Below, piece after piece: positions 8,376-15,717 of a stretch of DNA of 64,000 nucleotides. The notes beneath the pieces were generated by a model, which searched no databases, was not told the origin of the DNA, and was given only the letters and a program-made list of their open reading frames with translations. Source of the DNA: Muribaculaceae bacterium (GTDB lineage: Bacteria; Bacteroidota; Bacteroidia; Bacteroidales; Muribaculaceae); assembly GCA_017619355.1 (NCBI GenBank), contig JAFZSO010000059.1, forward strand, positions 80,074-144,073. Reading direction: 5' to 3'. Position 1 is the first letter of the stretch; each line of letters starts with the position of its first letter. A program made the position numbers and the translations under genes.

Positions 8376-9338
8376 TTACTGGTTGAGGGGGGCAATGTGT
8401 GGCGGGCGCTCGCTTTCAGGTTGCGGTTGAGCTTGCGAGTTGGGTTGCGGCACCGGTTGAGTGGTGTCGGATTTCGGCTGTGAAGAGTCTTTCGACTCTT
8501 TGACGGGCCAGCGGTCACGCATCAGGGGCAGGGTGTAGTAGATGCTGAAACCGAAGGCGAACTTGCGGTCGCGCACACCGTAGCCCGGTACGAACCAGGG
8601 TTTGGAGTTTACATTTTTCTTGTAGTTGAAAATGCCCTGATACCTCACCTGCCAGCCTGCCGAGATGTTGCCCCACACATGCACGCGCATGCCCGCTACC
8701 AGACTGCCCCACAGGGCATGTGAGTGCTGCCCCTTGATGGCAAACGGCACATCTTCGCCCCAGTAACCGTCGTGGTAAGTGATGTCGGTGATGTCGTAGT
8801 TGAAGTAGGAGAATCCTAGCCGCAGTCCTGCGTAGAACTGATACTTGGGGTCGCTCTTGAACAGGAAATTATAGTTGGCTCCCAGTCTCACGAAGGGCGA
8901 GGGCTTGCCGCGATAGGTGAAGTTCATGTCGTCGGGGGTGGAGTTTGCCCATCCCAGTCCCAATTCTACCACGGGCTGCAATCGGTTCCACATGTTGAGG
9001 GTGGCGCTGAGGTCGATGCTGGCATACTTTTGCCCGAATGCCATGAGCAAGGGGTCGGCAATGTTAATGCCAAAGGCTACATCAGTGAGCTTAGGGTAGT
9101 GGGGATATACCCGCTTGAGCGAATCCTTGCGTATCTCTTCGAGTGCCGCAGCTGTGTCGCCCAGCACATAGCGCTCAATGATTTTGTCGTCGGTGCCTTT
9201 TTCGGGTTTGAGCACCTTGTTGGTCGAGGGTTTCACGGGGGTGACATGGGGCTTGTTGGGATTCTGTTGCTGCGCAAAGGTGGCGAGCGTGAATCCAAAC
9301 ATGACGAGCGACAATATGACTATCAGCCTCTGTTTCAT
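8376..9338 (-). CDS. Outer-membrane beta-barrel-like protein (DUF6048-like)
   Basis: This 320-residue protein starts with a signal peptide (MKQRLIVILSLVMFGFTLA...AQQ). After a linker of about 60 residues comes a region of alternating aromatic strands (about 90-270) of outer-membrane barrel type, then a Pro/Gln-rich tail. Gene order (DUF4199, glycosyltransferase, small lipoprotein, this gene) matches a conserved Bacteroidota cluster where the last two genes are, as I recall, DUF6452 and DUF6048. It starts 6 bases after the lipoprotein stop. The function is unknown, and the family name is tentative. Confidence 0.75.
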   Translation of the reverse strand: MKQRLIVILSLVMFGFTLATFAQQQNPNKPHVTPVKPSTNKVLKPEKGTDDKIIERYVLGDTAAALEEIRKDSLKRVYPHYPKLTDVAFGINIADPLLMAFGQKYASIDLSATLNMWNRLQPVVELGLGWANSTPDDMNFTYRGKPSPFVRLGANYNFLFKSDPKYQFYAGLRLGFSYFNYDITDITYHDGYWGEDVPFAIKGQHSHALWGSLVAGMRVHVWGNISAGWQVRYQGIFNYKKNVNSKPWFVPGYGVRDRKFAFGFSIYYTLPLMRDRWPVKESKDSSQPKSDTTQPVPQPNSQAQPQPESERPPHIAPLNQ

Positions 9339-9344
9339 GTGCCG

Positions 9345-9851
9345 TTAAATATAGATTTTGATGGTTATCTTGTCTTCGTTATTAATCACGGGGTAGGGCA
9401 GCGCCACCGAGTCAATCACATGATGCGTCACAGTGGAACCCTTCATGTTGAAAAGGTACATGGCTCCGCACTCGTTCGACAGGAAGTAGGGCACTGCCTC
9501 ATAGTTCAGCGTGAGTGTGTCGGGTTCTCGGCCCTCGATGTTGAAGTCGAAAACGAAACTCGACGAACTCGTGCTCACCTGCAGGGGCAGGTAGAGCTGC
9601 TGCACATCGGTGCTGTCGGCAAGCAGGCTGTCGCCAGGGGCTCCGATGCCTTTCACCGTGATGCCCAGCACGCGTCCTTGCTCTCCCGTCTGATAGTCGT
9701 AGAATGCGACAAGCGGGATGCTGCTGCCATTACCTATGCAGCCGTCGTTGCTGCAACTGGTAGCCACGATGGCCGCAATGAGCGCCAGCACCCACCATGC
9801 CGTGTTATTGTTCCTGCTTCTTTTCATCAGCGGTTTCTTCAGAGATTTCAT
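9345..9851 (-). CDS. Small lipoprotein (DUF6452-like)
   Basis: This protein of up to 168 residues has a lipobox-like IVATSC after a hydrophobic stretch, so it is probably lipid-anchored. The rest is beta-rich (for example FVFDFNIEGREPDTLTLNYE). The ATG at 9827 (MKRSRNN) places the signal peptide at the N-terminus and may be the true start; the ATG at 9851 is eight codons earlier. Either way the gene begins inside the 3' end of the glycosyltransferase gene, which points to coupled translation. It is followed 6 bases later by the barrel protein; the two may act together in the outer membrane, though this is inference. Confidence 0.72.
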   Translation of the reverse strand: MKSLKKPLMKRSRNNNTAWWVLALIAAIVATSCSNDGCIGNGSSIPLVAFYDYQTGEQGRVLGITVKGIGAPGDSLLADSTDVQQLYLPLQVSTSSSSFVFDFNIEGREPDTLTLNYEAVPYFLSNECGAMYLFNMKGSTVTHHVIDSVALPYPVINNEDKITIKIYI

Positions 9852-10779
9852 AATGATTGCGGTCGGGCGAGTGACGAATGATGAGTTCGCCCAGAAAACC
9901 GGCGAGGAAGAGCAGCGTGCCCAGTATCATCGATGTCAGGGCCAGATAGAAGTAGGGCGAGTCGGTCACCAGCCGGTAGGAGTGGCCGCTATACATGTTG
10001 TAGAGTTTGAGTGCGCCTACAATGATGACGGCAATAAAGCCCACCAAGAACATGATGCTGCCCAGCAGACCGAAGAAGTGCATAGGCTTCTTCCCGAACT
10101 TGGTCTGGAACCAGAGCGTGAGCAGGTCGAGGTAGCCATTCACGAAACGGTCGAGGCCGAACTTGGTCACGCCGTATTTGCGTGCCTGGTGTTGCACCAC
10201 CTTCTCGCCAATCTTGGTAAAGCCAGCGTTCTTGGCCAGGTAGGGTATGTAGCGGTGCATGTCGCCATACACCTCGATGTGCTTCACCACCTCGTTGCGG
10301 TAGGCCTTCAGTCCGCAGTTGAAGTCATGCAGATTCTTGATACCGCTCACTTTGCGTGCGGTGGCGTTGAACAATTTGGTGGGAATTGTCTTGCTCTTGG
10401 GGTCATAGCGTTTCTTCTTCCAGCCGCTCACCAGGTCGTAGCCTTCGTCCATAATCATCTTGTAGAGGCCAGGGATCTCGTCGGGACTGTCTTGCAGGTC
10501 GGCATCCATGGTGATAACCACATCGCCCTGTGCGCGCTCGAAACCTGTGTTCAGCGCCGGCGACTTGCCGTAGTTGCGGCGGAAACTCACACCTTTCACG
10601 CAGGGATTGCTGTTGTGCAACCGCTGGATTACCTGCCACGAACTGTCGGTGCTGCCGTCGTTGATCATGAGCACCTCGTAGGTGAAGTTGTTCTCCTTCA
10701 TCACACGCTCAATCCACTCCACGAGTTCGGGCAGCGACTCGGCTTCGTTGTACAGCGGGATAACTATACTGATGTCCAT
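9805..10779 (-). CDS. Family 2 glycosyltransferase, GtrB/DPM1-like, membrane-anchored
   Basis: This 324-residue enzyme has an N-terminal GT-A domain: ISIVIPLYNEAESL, then the metal-binding TMDADLQDSPDEIP near residue 92. A C-terminal pair of membrane helices lies around 235-258 and 278-305. This is the architecture of polyprenyl-phosphate glucosyl- or mannosyltransferases, which charge undecaprenyl phosphate for periplasmic glycosylation; the sugar cannot be told from sequence. It lies 18 bases after the DUF4199 gene and overlaps the lipoprotein gene, as part of a four-gene operon on the minus strand. Confidence 0.9.
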   Translation of the reverse strand: MDISIVIPLYNEAESLPELVEWIERVMKENNFTYEVLMINDGSTDSSWQVIQRLHNSNPCVKGVSFRRNYGKSPALNTGFERAQGDVVITMDADLQDSPDEIPGLYKMIMDEGYDLVSGWKKKRYDPKSKTIPTKLFNATARKVSGIKNLHDFNCGLKAYRNEVVKHIEVYGDMHRYIPYLAKNAGFTKIGEKVVQHQARKYGVTKFGLDRFVNGYLDLLTLWFQTKFGKKPMHFFGLLGSIMFLVGFIAVIIVGALKLYNMYSGHSYRLVTDSPYFYLALTSMILGTLLFLAGFLGELIIRHSPDRNHYEISEETADEKKQEQ

Positions 10780-10797
10780 AGTGTGTTCTATATTTTT

Positions 10798-11322
10798 TTA
10801 GTTCTTTATTTTCATTTTGCGCACCACCACAGCCACAATGGCGCTGAGCAGCGACCCCAGGAATGATGTGAGCCAGAACATCTGGAACAGGAACTCCAGT
10901 GTGCTGGGCAGCAACCCCTTGTCTACAATTTTGGTGAGCGTGTCGACCATGTCGCTGGCGGCGGGAACCTTGCTATACTGGTCAATCACCATCTGCGCCA
11001 TGTCGTAGAAAAAGTCGGGTCTGAACCACTGCAGCAGCGCATAGGTCACTGCGGTGCAAATGAGAGAGCCGTAGATGAAGGTGAGTATGCCTATCATCCA
11101 TAGCGACGAGAAGTCGGTAGTGCCGTCGTCAGCCACATAGCGTGCACGCAGCATCTTATAGACCAGCACCGGCGTGCACAGCAGCATGCCCATCACCACC
11201 AGCGACAGCAGCGGCACCTTGTCGCTGAACACCATAGCCACCGACATCACCGACAGGTAGCCACCCATCGGCAAGCCGCAACGCGCGGCATACTTGAATA
11301 TGCTCTCTCTCTTCTCTATCAT
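10798..11322 (-). CDS. DUF4199 family membrane protein
   Basis: This 174-residue protein has four hydrophobic segments (about residues 13-33, 36-56, 75-97 and 140-165), in the pattern of DUF4199 membrane proteins, which in Bacteroidota often precede a GtrB-like glycosyltransferase. It is the first gene of the operon: a TACTTTTG promoter element lies at 11365-11372. Its function is unknown. It may help flip or hold the lipid-linked sugar made by the downstream enzyme, but that is guesswork from context. Confidence 0.78.
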   Translation of the reverse strand: MIEKRESIFKYAARCGLPMGGYLSVMSVAMVFSDKVPLLSLVVMGMLLCTPVLVYKMLRARYVADDGTTDFSSLWMIGILTFIYGSLICTAVTYALLQWFRPDFFYDMAQMVIDQYSKVPAASDMVDTLTKIVDKGLLPSTLEFLFQMFWLTSFLGSLLSAIVAVVVRKMKIKN

Positions 11323-11364
11323 TTCTTTTGCTCTCTCTTATTAATAGCAAAAGCAATTACAATG

Positions 11365-11372
11365 CAAAAGTA
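11365..11372 (-). promoter_or_regulatory. -7 element for the DUF4199-glycosyltransferase operon
   Basis: TACTTTTG on the minus strand, 42 bases before the DUF4199 start codon. Confidence 0.5.
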
Positions 11373-11466
11373 ATGAAATCCAAGTGAAATGCCAAATAAT
11401 GAGCAAGGCGAATGCAAATAAATAAAAAAGTCATGCCAGTCAGGCACGACTTTCTCATCAATTTTG

Positions 11467-11554
11467 CGGAGTGAGGGAGATTCGAACTCCCGAACCGCTT
11501 TTGGCGGTCACACGCTTTCCAGGCGTGCCTCTTCAGCCACTCGAGCATCACTCC
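11467..11554 (-). tRNA. tRNA-Ser (anticodon GGA)
   Basis: The 88-base minus-strand sequence folds as a class II tRNA. The acceptor arms are GGAGTGA and TCACTCC. The anticodon loop is CTGGAAA with GGA at 11520-11518. A long variable arm (CCGCCAAAAGCGG) and the T-loop TTCGAAT are present. The discriminator is G, and the CCA end is not encoded. It reads UCC and UCU. It has its own promoter at 11572-11579. Confidence 0.95.
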
Positions 11555-11571
11555 TTGCACATTTGCGCCTG

Positions 11572-11579
11572 CAAAGGTA
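11572..11579 (-). promoter_or_regulatory. -7 element for tRNA-Ser
   Basis: TACCTTTG on the minus strand, 17 bases before the mature 5' end of the tRNA, divergent to the helicase promoter. Confidence 0.55.
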
Positions 11580-11612
11580 ATGAAAAAATTGCGTAATGTG
11601 ACTTTTTTTTCA

Positions 11613-11620
11613 TAATTTTG
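11613..11620 (+). promoter_or_regulatory. -7 element for the RecD-like helicase
   Basis: TAATTTTG ends 29 bases before the ATG at 11650. It overlaps the first in-frame GTG at 11620, which argues against that GTG as the start. Confidence 0.6.
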
Positions 11621-11649
11621 TGAAAAATCAATTCAGCGTTTCCTTCACA

Positions 11650-13095
11650 ATGCCTACACATAATGTACATAACAAGCTGAAAACCGATCCGCTTGTGGCC
11701 GAATTTGCCCAGCGCACGATCGAGAACCTGCCCTACGAGCCTAACGATGAGCAGTGGGAACTGCTCGCCAGAATGGCCCATTTTATGTTCTATGGCAAGG
11801 AGAATGCTGTGATGCTGCTCAATGGCTATGCTGGCACGGGCAAAACCTCGATGATTGGCGCCATGGTGAAGGCGATGAATGAGTTGGGCCGCAAGACGGT
11901 GCTGCTGGCCCCCACGGGGCGGGCCGCCAAGGTGTTTACCGAGTATGCGGGTCACAGCGCCTACACCATTCACAGGCGCATCTATCGCCAGAACAGTTAT
12001 TTGGCCGACGGCTTCTCGGTGGCCGAGAACAAGCACACGGGCACCATTTTCATCGTCGACGAGGCGTCGATGGTGTCGAACACTGTTGGCGAGAACTCGG
12101 TGTTTGGCACCGGCAACCTGCTCGACGACCTGATTCACTATGTGTATAACGGACAGGGTTGCCGCCTGGTGCTCATGGGCGATGTGGCGCAGTTGCCGCC
12201 CGTGGGGCAGGCACAAAGTCCGGCCATGAGTCTTGAGGTGCTGGCGAACTATGGCCTTGAACCCATGCTGGTGCAGCTCACCGCCATCGCGCGTCAGGAA
12301 AGCGACTCAGGCATTTTGCACAATGCCACGCTGCTGCGTCAGAGCATGGAGCAGGAACCGCTGCCCGTACCTGTGCTTCAACTGCAGTCGTTCCCCGATA
12401 TTGAGGCAGTGACCGGTGAGTTTCTGCTTGAGGCCATCAGCGACAGTTACGACCGCGTGGGCATGGCCGAGACGGCCGTCATCACGCGCAGCAACAAGCG
12501 AGCCGTGCAATTTAATATGGGCATTCGCAACAGCGTTCTGTATCGCGAGGACCTGCTCGTGAGCGACGAGATGCTGCTGGTGGTGAAGAACAATTATTAC
12601 TGGTCGGGCGAGGTAAACGAGATTGATTTCATAGCCAACGGCGACATGTTGCGCGTGAGTCGCGTGTGGGGCGAGGTGGAGCATCGCTATGGACTGCGGT
12701 TTGCCAATGTGACCGCCACCATGCCCGACCACGACGATGTGGAACTTGATGTGAAAATTATTCTCGACTGTCTCACGAGCGAGGCTCCAGGGCTCACCGT
12801 TGAGCAGAGCAACCGGCTCTATACCGAAGTGATGAACGAGCTGAGCGGCGACCGTCGCCAGCGCCATCGCGAACTCAAGAAGAATCCCTACTTCAATGCC
12901 CTTCAGGTGAAATATGCCTATGCCGTCACTTGCCACAAGGCACAGGGTGGGCAGTGGCGCAATGTGTTCATCGATATGGGTGCCATCATGCCCGAGGCCT
13001 TCACCCAGCTCGACTTCTACCGGTGGCTCTACACCGCCATCACCCGTGCCCGCCAGCATGTATATCTCATCAACTGTCCTCTCAAGCAAAATTGA
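11650..13095 (+). CDS. RecD/Dda-like superfamily 1 DNA helicase (AAA family)
   Basis: This 481-residue ATPase has Walker A GYAGTGKTS (near residue 62), motif Ia LLAPTGRAAKV, Walker B IFIVDEASMVS, motif III GDVAQLPPVG and, at the C-terminus, the UvrD_C-like CHKAQGGQWRNVF and LYTAITRAR. This is the layout of small RecD2/Dda-type 5'-3' helicases without the N-terminal domains of RecD2. I use the ATG at 11650 (MPTHNV) rather than a GTG at 11620, which lies in the promoter. The helicase polarity and role (replication repair or recombination) are inferred from the family. Confidence 0.9.
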   Translation: MPTHNVHNKLKTDPLVAEFAQRTIENLPYEPNDEQWELLARMAHFMFYGKENAVMLLNGYAGTGKTSMIGAMVKAMNELGRKTVLLAPTGRAAKVFTEYAGHSAYTIHRRIYRQNSYLADGFSVAENKHTGTIFIVDEASMVSNTVGENSVFGTGNLLDDLIHYVYNGQGCRLVLMGDVAQLPPVGQAQSPAMSLEVLANYGLEPMLVQLTAIARQESDSGILHNATLLRQSMEQEPLPVPVLQLQSFPDIEAVTGEFLLEAISDSYDRVGMAETAVITRSNKRAVQFNMGIRNSVLYREDLLVSDEMLLVVKNNYYWSGEVNEIDFIANGDMLRVSRVWGEVEHRYGLRFANVTATMPDHDDVELDVKIILDCLTSEAPGLTVEQSNRLYTEVMNELSGDRRQRHRELKKNPYFNALQVKYAYAVTCHKAQGGQWRNVFIDMGAIMPEAFTQLDFYRWLYTAITRARQHVYLINCPLKQN

Positions 13096-13140
13096 TTGCA
13101 TTTTTTGCCCGTTATATGCTTCAAAATTCAGAAAAATGTT

Positions 13141-13148
13141 TAACTTTG
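13141..13148 (+). promoter_or_regulatory. -7 element for the PurF-like gene
   Basis: TAACTTTG, an exact consensus match, 53 bases before the start codon and after the helicase stop. Confidence 0.6.
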
Positions 13149-13201
13149 CACAGAGTTTAGACACAATTATCTTTAATTTAGACTAACTATTTTATTACAC
13201 T

Positions 13202-14620
13202 ATGGGAGGTTTTTTTGGTACGGTACACAGCAATAACAATTGCTGTATCAACGACTTATTTTATGGTACCGACTACAATTCACATCTCGGCACCCGCCGC
13301 AGTGGTCTTGTCACCTATGACAAGGAACAACTCAAGTTCATTCGCTCCATCCACAGTCTTGAAAATGGCTACTTCCGCTCGAAGTTTGAAGACGAGCTCG
13401 ACAAGTTCAAGGGCAATTTGGGCATTGGCGTGATCAGTGACACCGATCCGCAACCCATCATCTTCAACAGTCATCTTGGCAAGTTCGCCATCGTCACGGT
13501 TGCTAAAATCGTGAACATCGACGAGCTCGAGCAGGAAATCCTGAGCAAGGGGCATCACTTTGCCGAACTCTCGTCGGGACACACCAACCCCACCGAACTC
13601 GTGGGCCTGCTCATCATCGAGGGCGAGGACTTCGTGAAAGGCATCGAGAATGTGTATAATAAGGTGAAGGGCTCGTGCTCAATGCTCATACTCACCGAGA
13701 ACGGCATCATCGCTGCTCGCGACAAGTTGGGACGCACCCCCATCATCATTGGCAAGAAGGAAGGTGCTTGGGCACTCACCTCTGAATCGACTTCACTACC
13801 CAATCTGGGTTACGAGATAGAACACTATGTGGGACCGGGCGAAATCGTGAAGGTGACACCTGAAGCCGGCATGCAGCAGTTGCGGCCTGCCAACGAGGAA
13901 ATGCAGATTTGCTCCTTCCTGTGGATTTACTACGGTTTCCCCACCTCCAACTATGAGGGAAAGAATGTGGAGGAAGTGCGTTTCGCCATGGGCAAACAGA
14001 TGGGACAGAAGGATGACAGCGAGGTCGACTGCGCCTGCGGCATCCCCGACTCGGGTACCGGTATGGCCATGGGCTATGCCGAGGGCAAAAAGGTGCCTTA
14101 TCACCGTGCTATTGCCAAGTACACGCCCACCTGGCCTCGCAGCTTCATGCCCAGTAACCAGACGCGTCGCAACCTTGTGGCTAAGATGAAACTCATCCCC
14201 AATCGTTCCATGATGCAGGGCAACCGCATGCTCTTCTGCGACGACTCCATCGTGCGCGGCACGCAGTTGCGCGACAATACCCGCGACTTCTATGCCTATG
14301 GTGCTCGCGAGGTGCACATGCGCATCTCTTGCCCGCCGCTCATTTATGGCTGCCCCTTCGTGAACTTCACCAGTTCGAAGAATGACTTGGAGCTCATCAC
14401 GCGCCGCATCATTGGCAAGCTGGAAGGTGACCCCAACAAGAATCTTGACAAATACACCCGCAGCGACACGCCCGAGTATAAGCGCATGGTGGAGGATATT
14501 CGCGAGCAGTTTGGTCTCACTTCGCTCAAATTCAACACGATTGAGGACCTTGTCGAGGCCATAGGGCTTCCTAAGTGCAAACTGTGCACCCACTGCTTCG
14601 ACGGCAGCAGCCACTTCTAA
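13202..14620 (+). CDS. PurF-like amidophosphoribosyltransferase paralogue lacking the glutaminase site
   Basis: The 472 residues align by eye over the whole length of glutamine PRPP amidotransferase. The phosphoribosyltransferase half is well kept: IPDSGTGMAMGYAE and the PRPP loop CDDSIVRGTQLRD (about residues 348-360). Four Cys positions match the Fe-S ligands of B. subtilis PurF (ICSFLWIYY, GCPFVNF, and the CKLCTHC pair at the end). The glutaminase half is degraded: the nucleophile Cys after Met is Gly (MGGFFGTV), the VRY motif reads VIS, and the oxyanion NG pair is replaced. It therefore cannot use glutamine in the normal way. It is a monocistronic gene with its own promoter and terminator. 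Whether it uses ammonia or has a regulatory role is open. Confidence 0.85.
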   Translation: MGGFFGTVHSNNNCCINDLFYGTDYNSHLGTRRSGLVTYDKEQLKFIRSIHSLENGYFRSKFEDELDKFKGNLGIGVISDTDPQPIIFNSHLGKFAIVTVAKIVNIDELEQEILSKGHHFAELSSGHTNPTELVGLLIIEGEDFVKGIENVYNKVKGSCSMLILTENGIIAARDKLGRTPIIIGKKEGAWALTSESTSLPNLGYEIEHYVGPGEIVKVTPEAGMQQLRPANEEMQICSFLWIYYGFPTSNYEGKNVEEVRFAMGKQMGQKDDSEVDCACGIPDSGTGMAMGYAEGKKVPYHRAIAKYTPTWPRSFMPSNQTRRNLVAKMKLIPNRSMMQGNRMLFCDDSIVRGTQLRDNTRDFYAYGAREVHMRISCPPLIYGCPFVNFTSSKNDLELITRRIIGKLEGDPNKNLDKYTRSDTPEYKRMVEDIREQFGLTSLKFNTIEDLVEAIGLPKCKLCTHCFDGSSHF

Positions 14621-14646
14621 AAGATTTGGCACGAGAATTGCTACAG

Positions 14647-14698
14647 AAAATGTTGAGAAGAAAAAACCAAATTATTTGGAACTTCTCAACATTTTTTT
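14647..14698 (+). terminator. Rho-independent terminator after the PurF-like gene
   Basis: A perfect 14-base stem (14647-14660 with 14682-14695, core ATGTTGAGAAG) with a 21-base loop is followed by a run of T. The 3' arm lies inside the promoter of the next gene. Confidence 0.8.
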
Positions 14699-14707
14699 CT
14701 ACATTTG
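14675..14707 (+). promoter_or_regulatory. Promoter for the beta-flower protein gene
   Basis: TTTG at 14675-14678, a 21-base spacer, then TACATTTG at 14700-14707. The spacer is the 3' arm and T-run of the preceding terminator. Confidence 0.65.
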
Positions 14708-14739
14708 CAACCTATTACTAAACACTAAAAGTAAACACT

Positions 14740-15174
14740 ATGAAAAAATTTGCCTGGAGGCATTTCCTGTTTATGATCACACCAATATTGATGCTCGCCA
14801 TGATGGCTCCCTGTGCCTATGCGCAGTCAATCCGAAACAGCAACGGCTCCTATATGGGTAAGGTGGAGAGCGACGGCACCGTGCGCAACAGCTCTGGTTC
14901 CTATATGGGCAAGATTTACAGCGACGGCACCGTGCGCAACAGTTCCGGCTCTTATCTGGGCAAAATTGAGAGCGACGGCACCGTGCGTAACAGCAGTGGC
15001 TCCTATCTGGGCAAGATTTATAGTGATGGCACTGTGCGCAACAGCAGTGGCAGCTATATGGGCAAGGTGGAGAGCGACGGCACCGTGCGCAACAGCAGCG
15101 GCTCCTATATGGGCAAGGCCGAGGGATTGAGCCGTGAACAGGCGGCAGCCGTGTTCTTCTTCCCGTTCTTCTGA
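14740..15174 (+). CDS. Secreted five-fold beta-flower repeat protein
   Basis: This 144-residue exported protein has a signal peptide ending near CAYAQ, then five full 17-residue repeats of SDGTVRNSSGSYMGK type plus one partial repeat in front, then a hydrophobic end (AAAVFFFPFF). It matches my memory of the five-fold beta-flower family of Bacteroidota, where each repeat gives one blade. The residue before SDG alternates Glu/Tyr (E, Y, E, Y, E, E). It starts about 33 bases after its own promoter, and a small lipoprotein gene follows 60 bases later without a clear promoter. The biological role is unknown. Confidence 0.85.
   Translation: MKKFAWRHFLFMITPILMLAMMAPCAYAQSIRNSNGSYMGKVESDGTVRNSSGSYMGKIYSDGTVRNSSGSYLGKIESDGTVRNSSGSYLGKIYSDGTVRNSSGSYMGKVESDGTVRNSSGSYMGKAEGLSREQAAAVFFFPFF
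14857..15111 (+). repeat. 5 x 51-bp coding tandem repeat
   Basis: Five exact-length 51-base units encode the 17-residue blades. Copies differ at many third positions, so the repeats are old or under protein-level selection rather than freshly duplicated. Confidence 0.85.
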
Positions 15175-15234
15175 CGAAATCAAAACCATTTTATATTCCC
15201 TTTTTTATTAACCATTTAAATTATTGTTTGAACT

Positions 15235-15612
15235 ATGAAGAAATTATTTTTTGTAGCATTTGCAGCAGTTGCTCTGATGATGGCTTCTTGCGGTGGCACT
15301 AAAACTGAAAATGTAACTGGCGACATGAAGAAAGACGCTGCCAAGATGGTTGAACTCATGACCAAGAGTGGTGAAGTCAACAACGAAGACAGCAAGATCA
15401 TGGAAGAAATCGCTGCTTACTATGAAGCTGAAGGCAAGAGCGAGGAATTCCAGAAAGAATTCCAAGATCAATTCACCGCTTCTTTGACTGGCGAAATCGA
15501 CAAGGCCATTGACGAAGGCATGAAGAAAGTTGACGAGGCCGTTGAAGAAGGAGCTGAAAAGATTGAAGAGGCTGCCAAGGAAGTCAGTGCAGCTGCCGAG
15601 AAACTTAAATAA
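15235..15612 (+). CDS. Small helical lipoprotein
   Basis: This 125-residue protein has a lipoprotein signal (MKKLFFVAFAAVALMMASC; lipobox MMASC). The mature part is charged and helical, with a C-terminal stretch of Glu/Lys/Ala heptads (VEEGAEKIEEAAKEVSAAAEK) likely to form a coiled coil. No family is recognised. It has no clear promoter of its own, so it is probably transcribed with the beta-flower gene, and it ends before a strong terminator. Outer-membrane or periplasmic anchoring is inferred from the lipobox. Confidence 0.8.
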   Translation: MKKLFFVAFAAVALMMASCGGTKTENVTGDMKKDAAKMVELMTKSGEVNNEDSKIMEEIAAYYEAEGKSEEFQKEFQDQFTASLTGEIDKAIDEGMKKVDEAVEEGAEKIEEAAKEVSAAAEKLK

Positions 15613-15658
15613 TCAGCATGCAAGGTGACCTTTTGGTCACACAACACACAAAAACAAC

Positions 15659-15694
15659 GAGGGTGTGACGCATTGAGCGCCGCACCCTCTTTTT
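15659..15694 (+). terminator. Bidirectional terminator between the lipoprotein gene and hppA
   Basis: The stem GAGGGTGTG/CGCACCCTC (15659-15667 with 15681-15689) is followed by TTTTT. The minus strand also ends in a T-rich run (GTTGTTTTTG), which suits the converging hppA gene. Confidence 0.75.
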
Positions 15695-15717
15695 ATGGTT
15701 TCAAACCTGGAATCGGG

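Noticed and set aside
11620-11649. GTG start for the RecD-like helicase
   Set aside because: The GTG overlaps the last base of the promoter element, so it would not be transcribed.
15625-15640. GTGACC/GGTCAC hairpin after the small lipoprotein gene
   Set aside because: It lacks a T-run; the stronger hairpin at 15659 is the better terminator.
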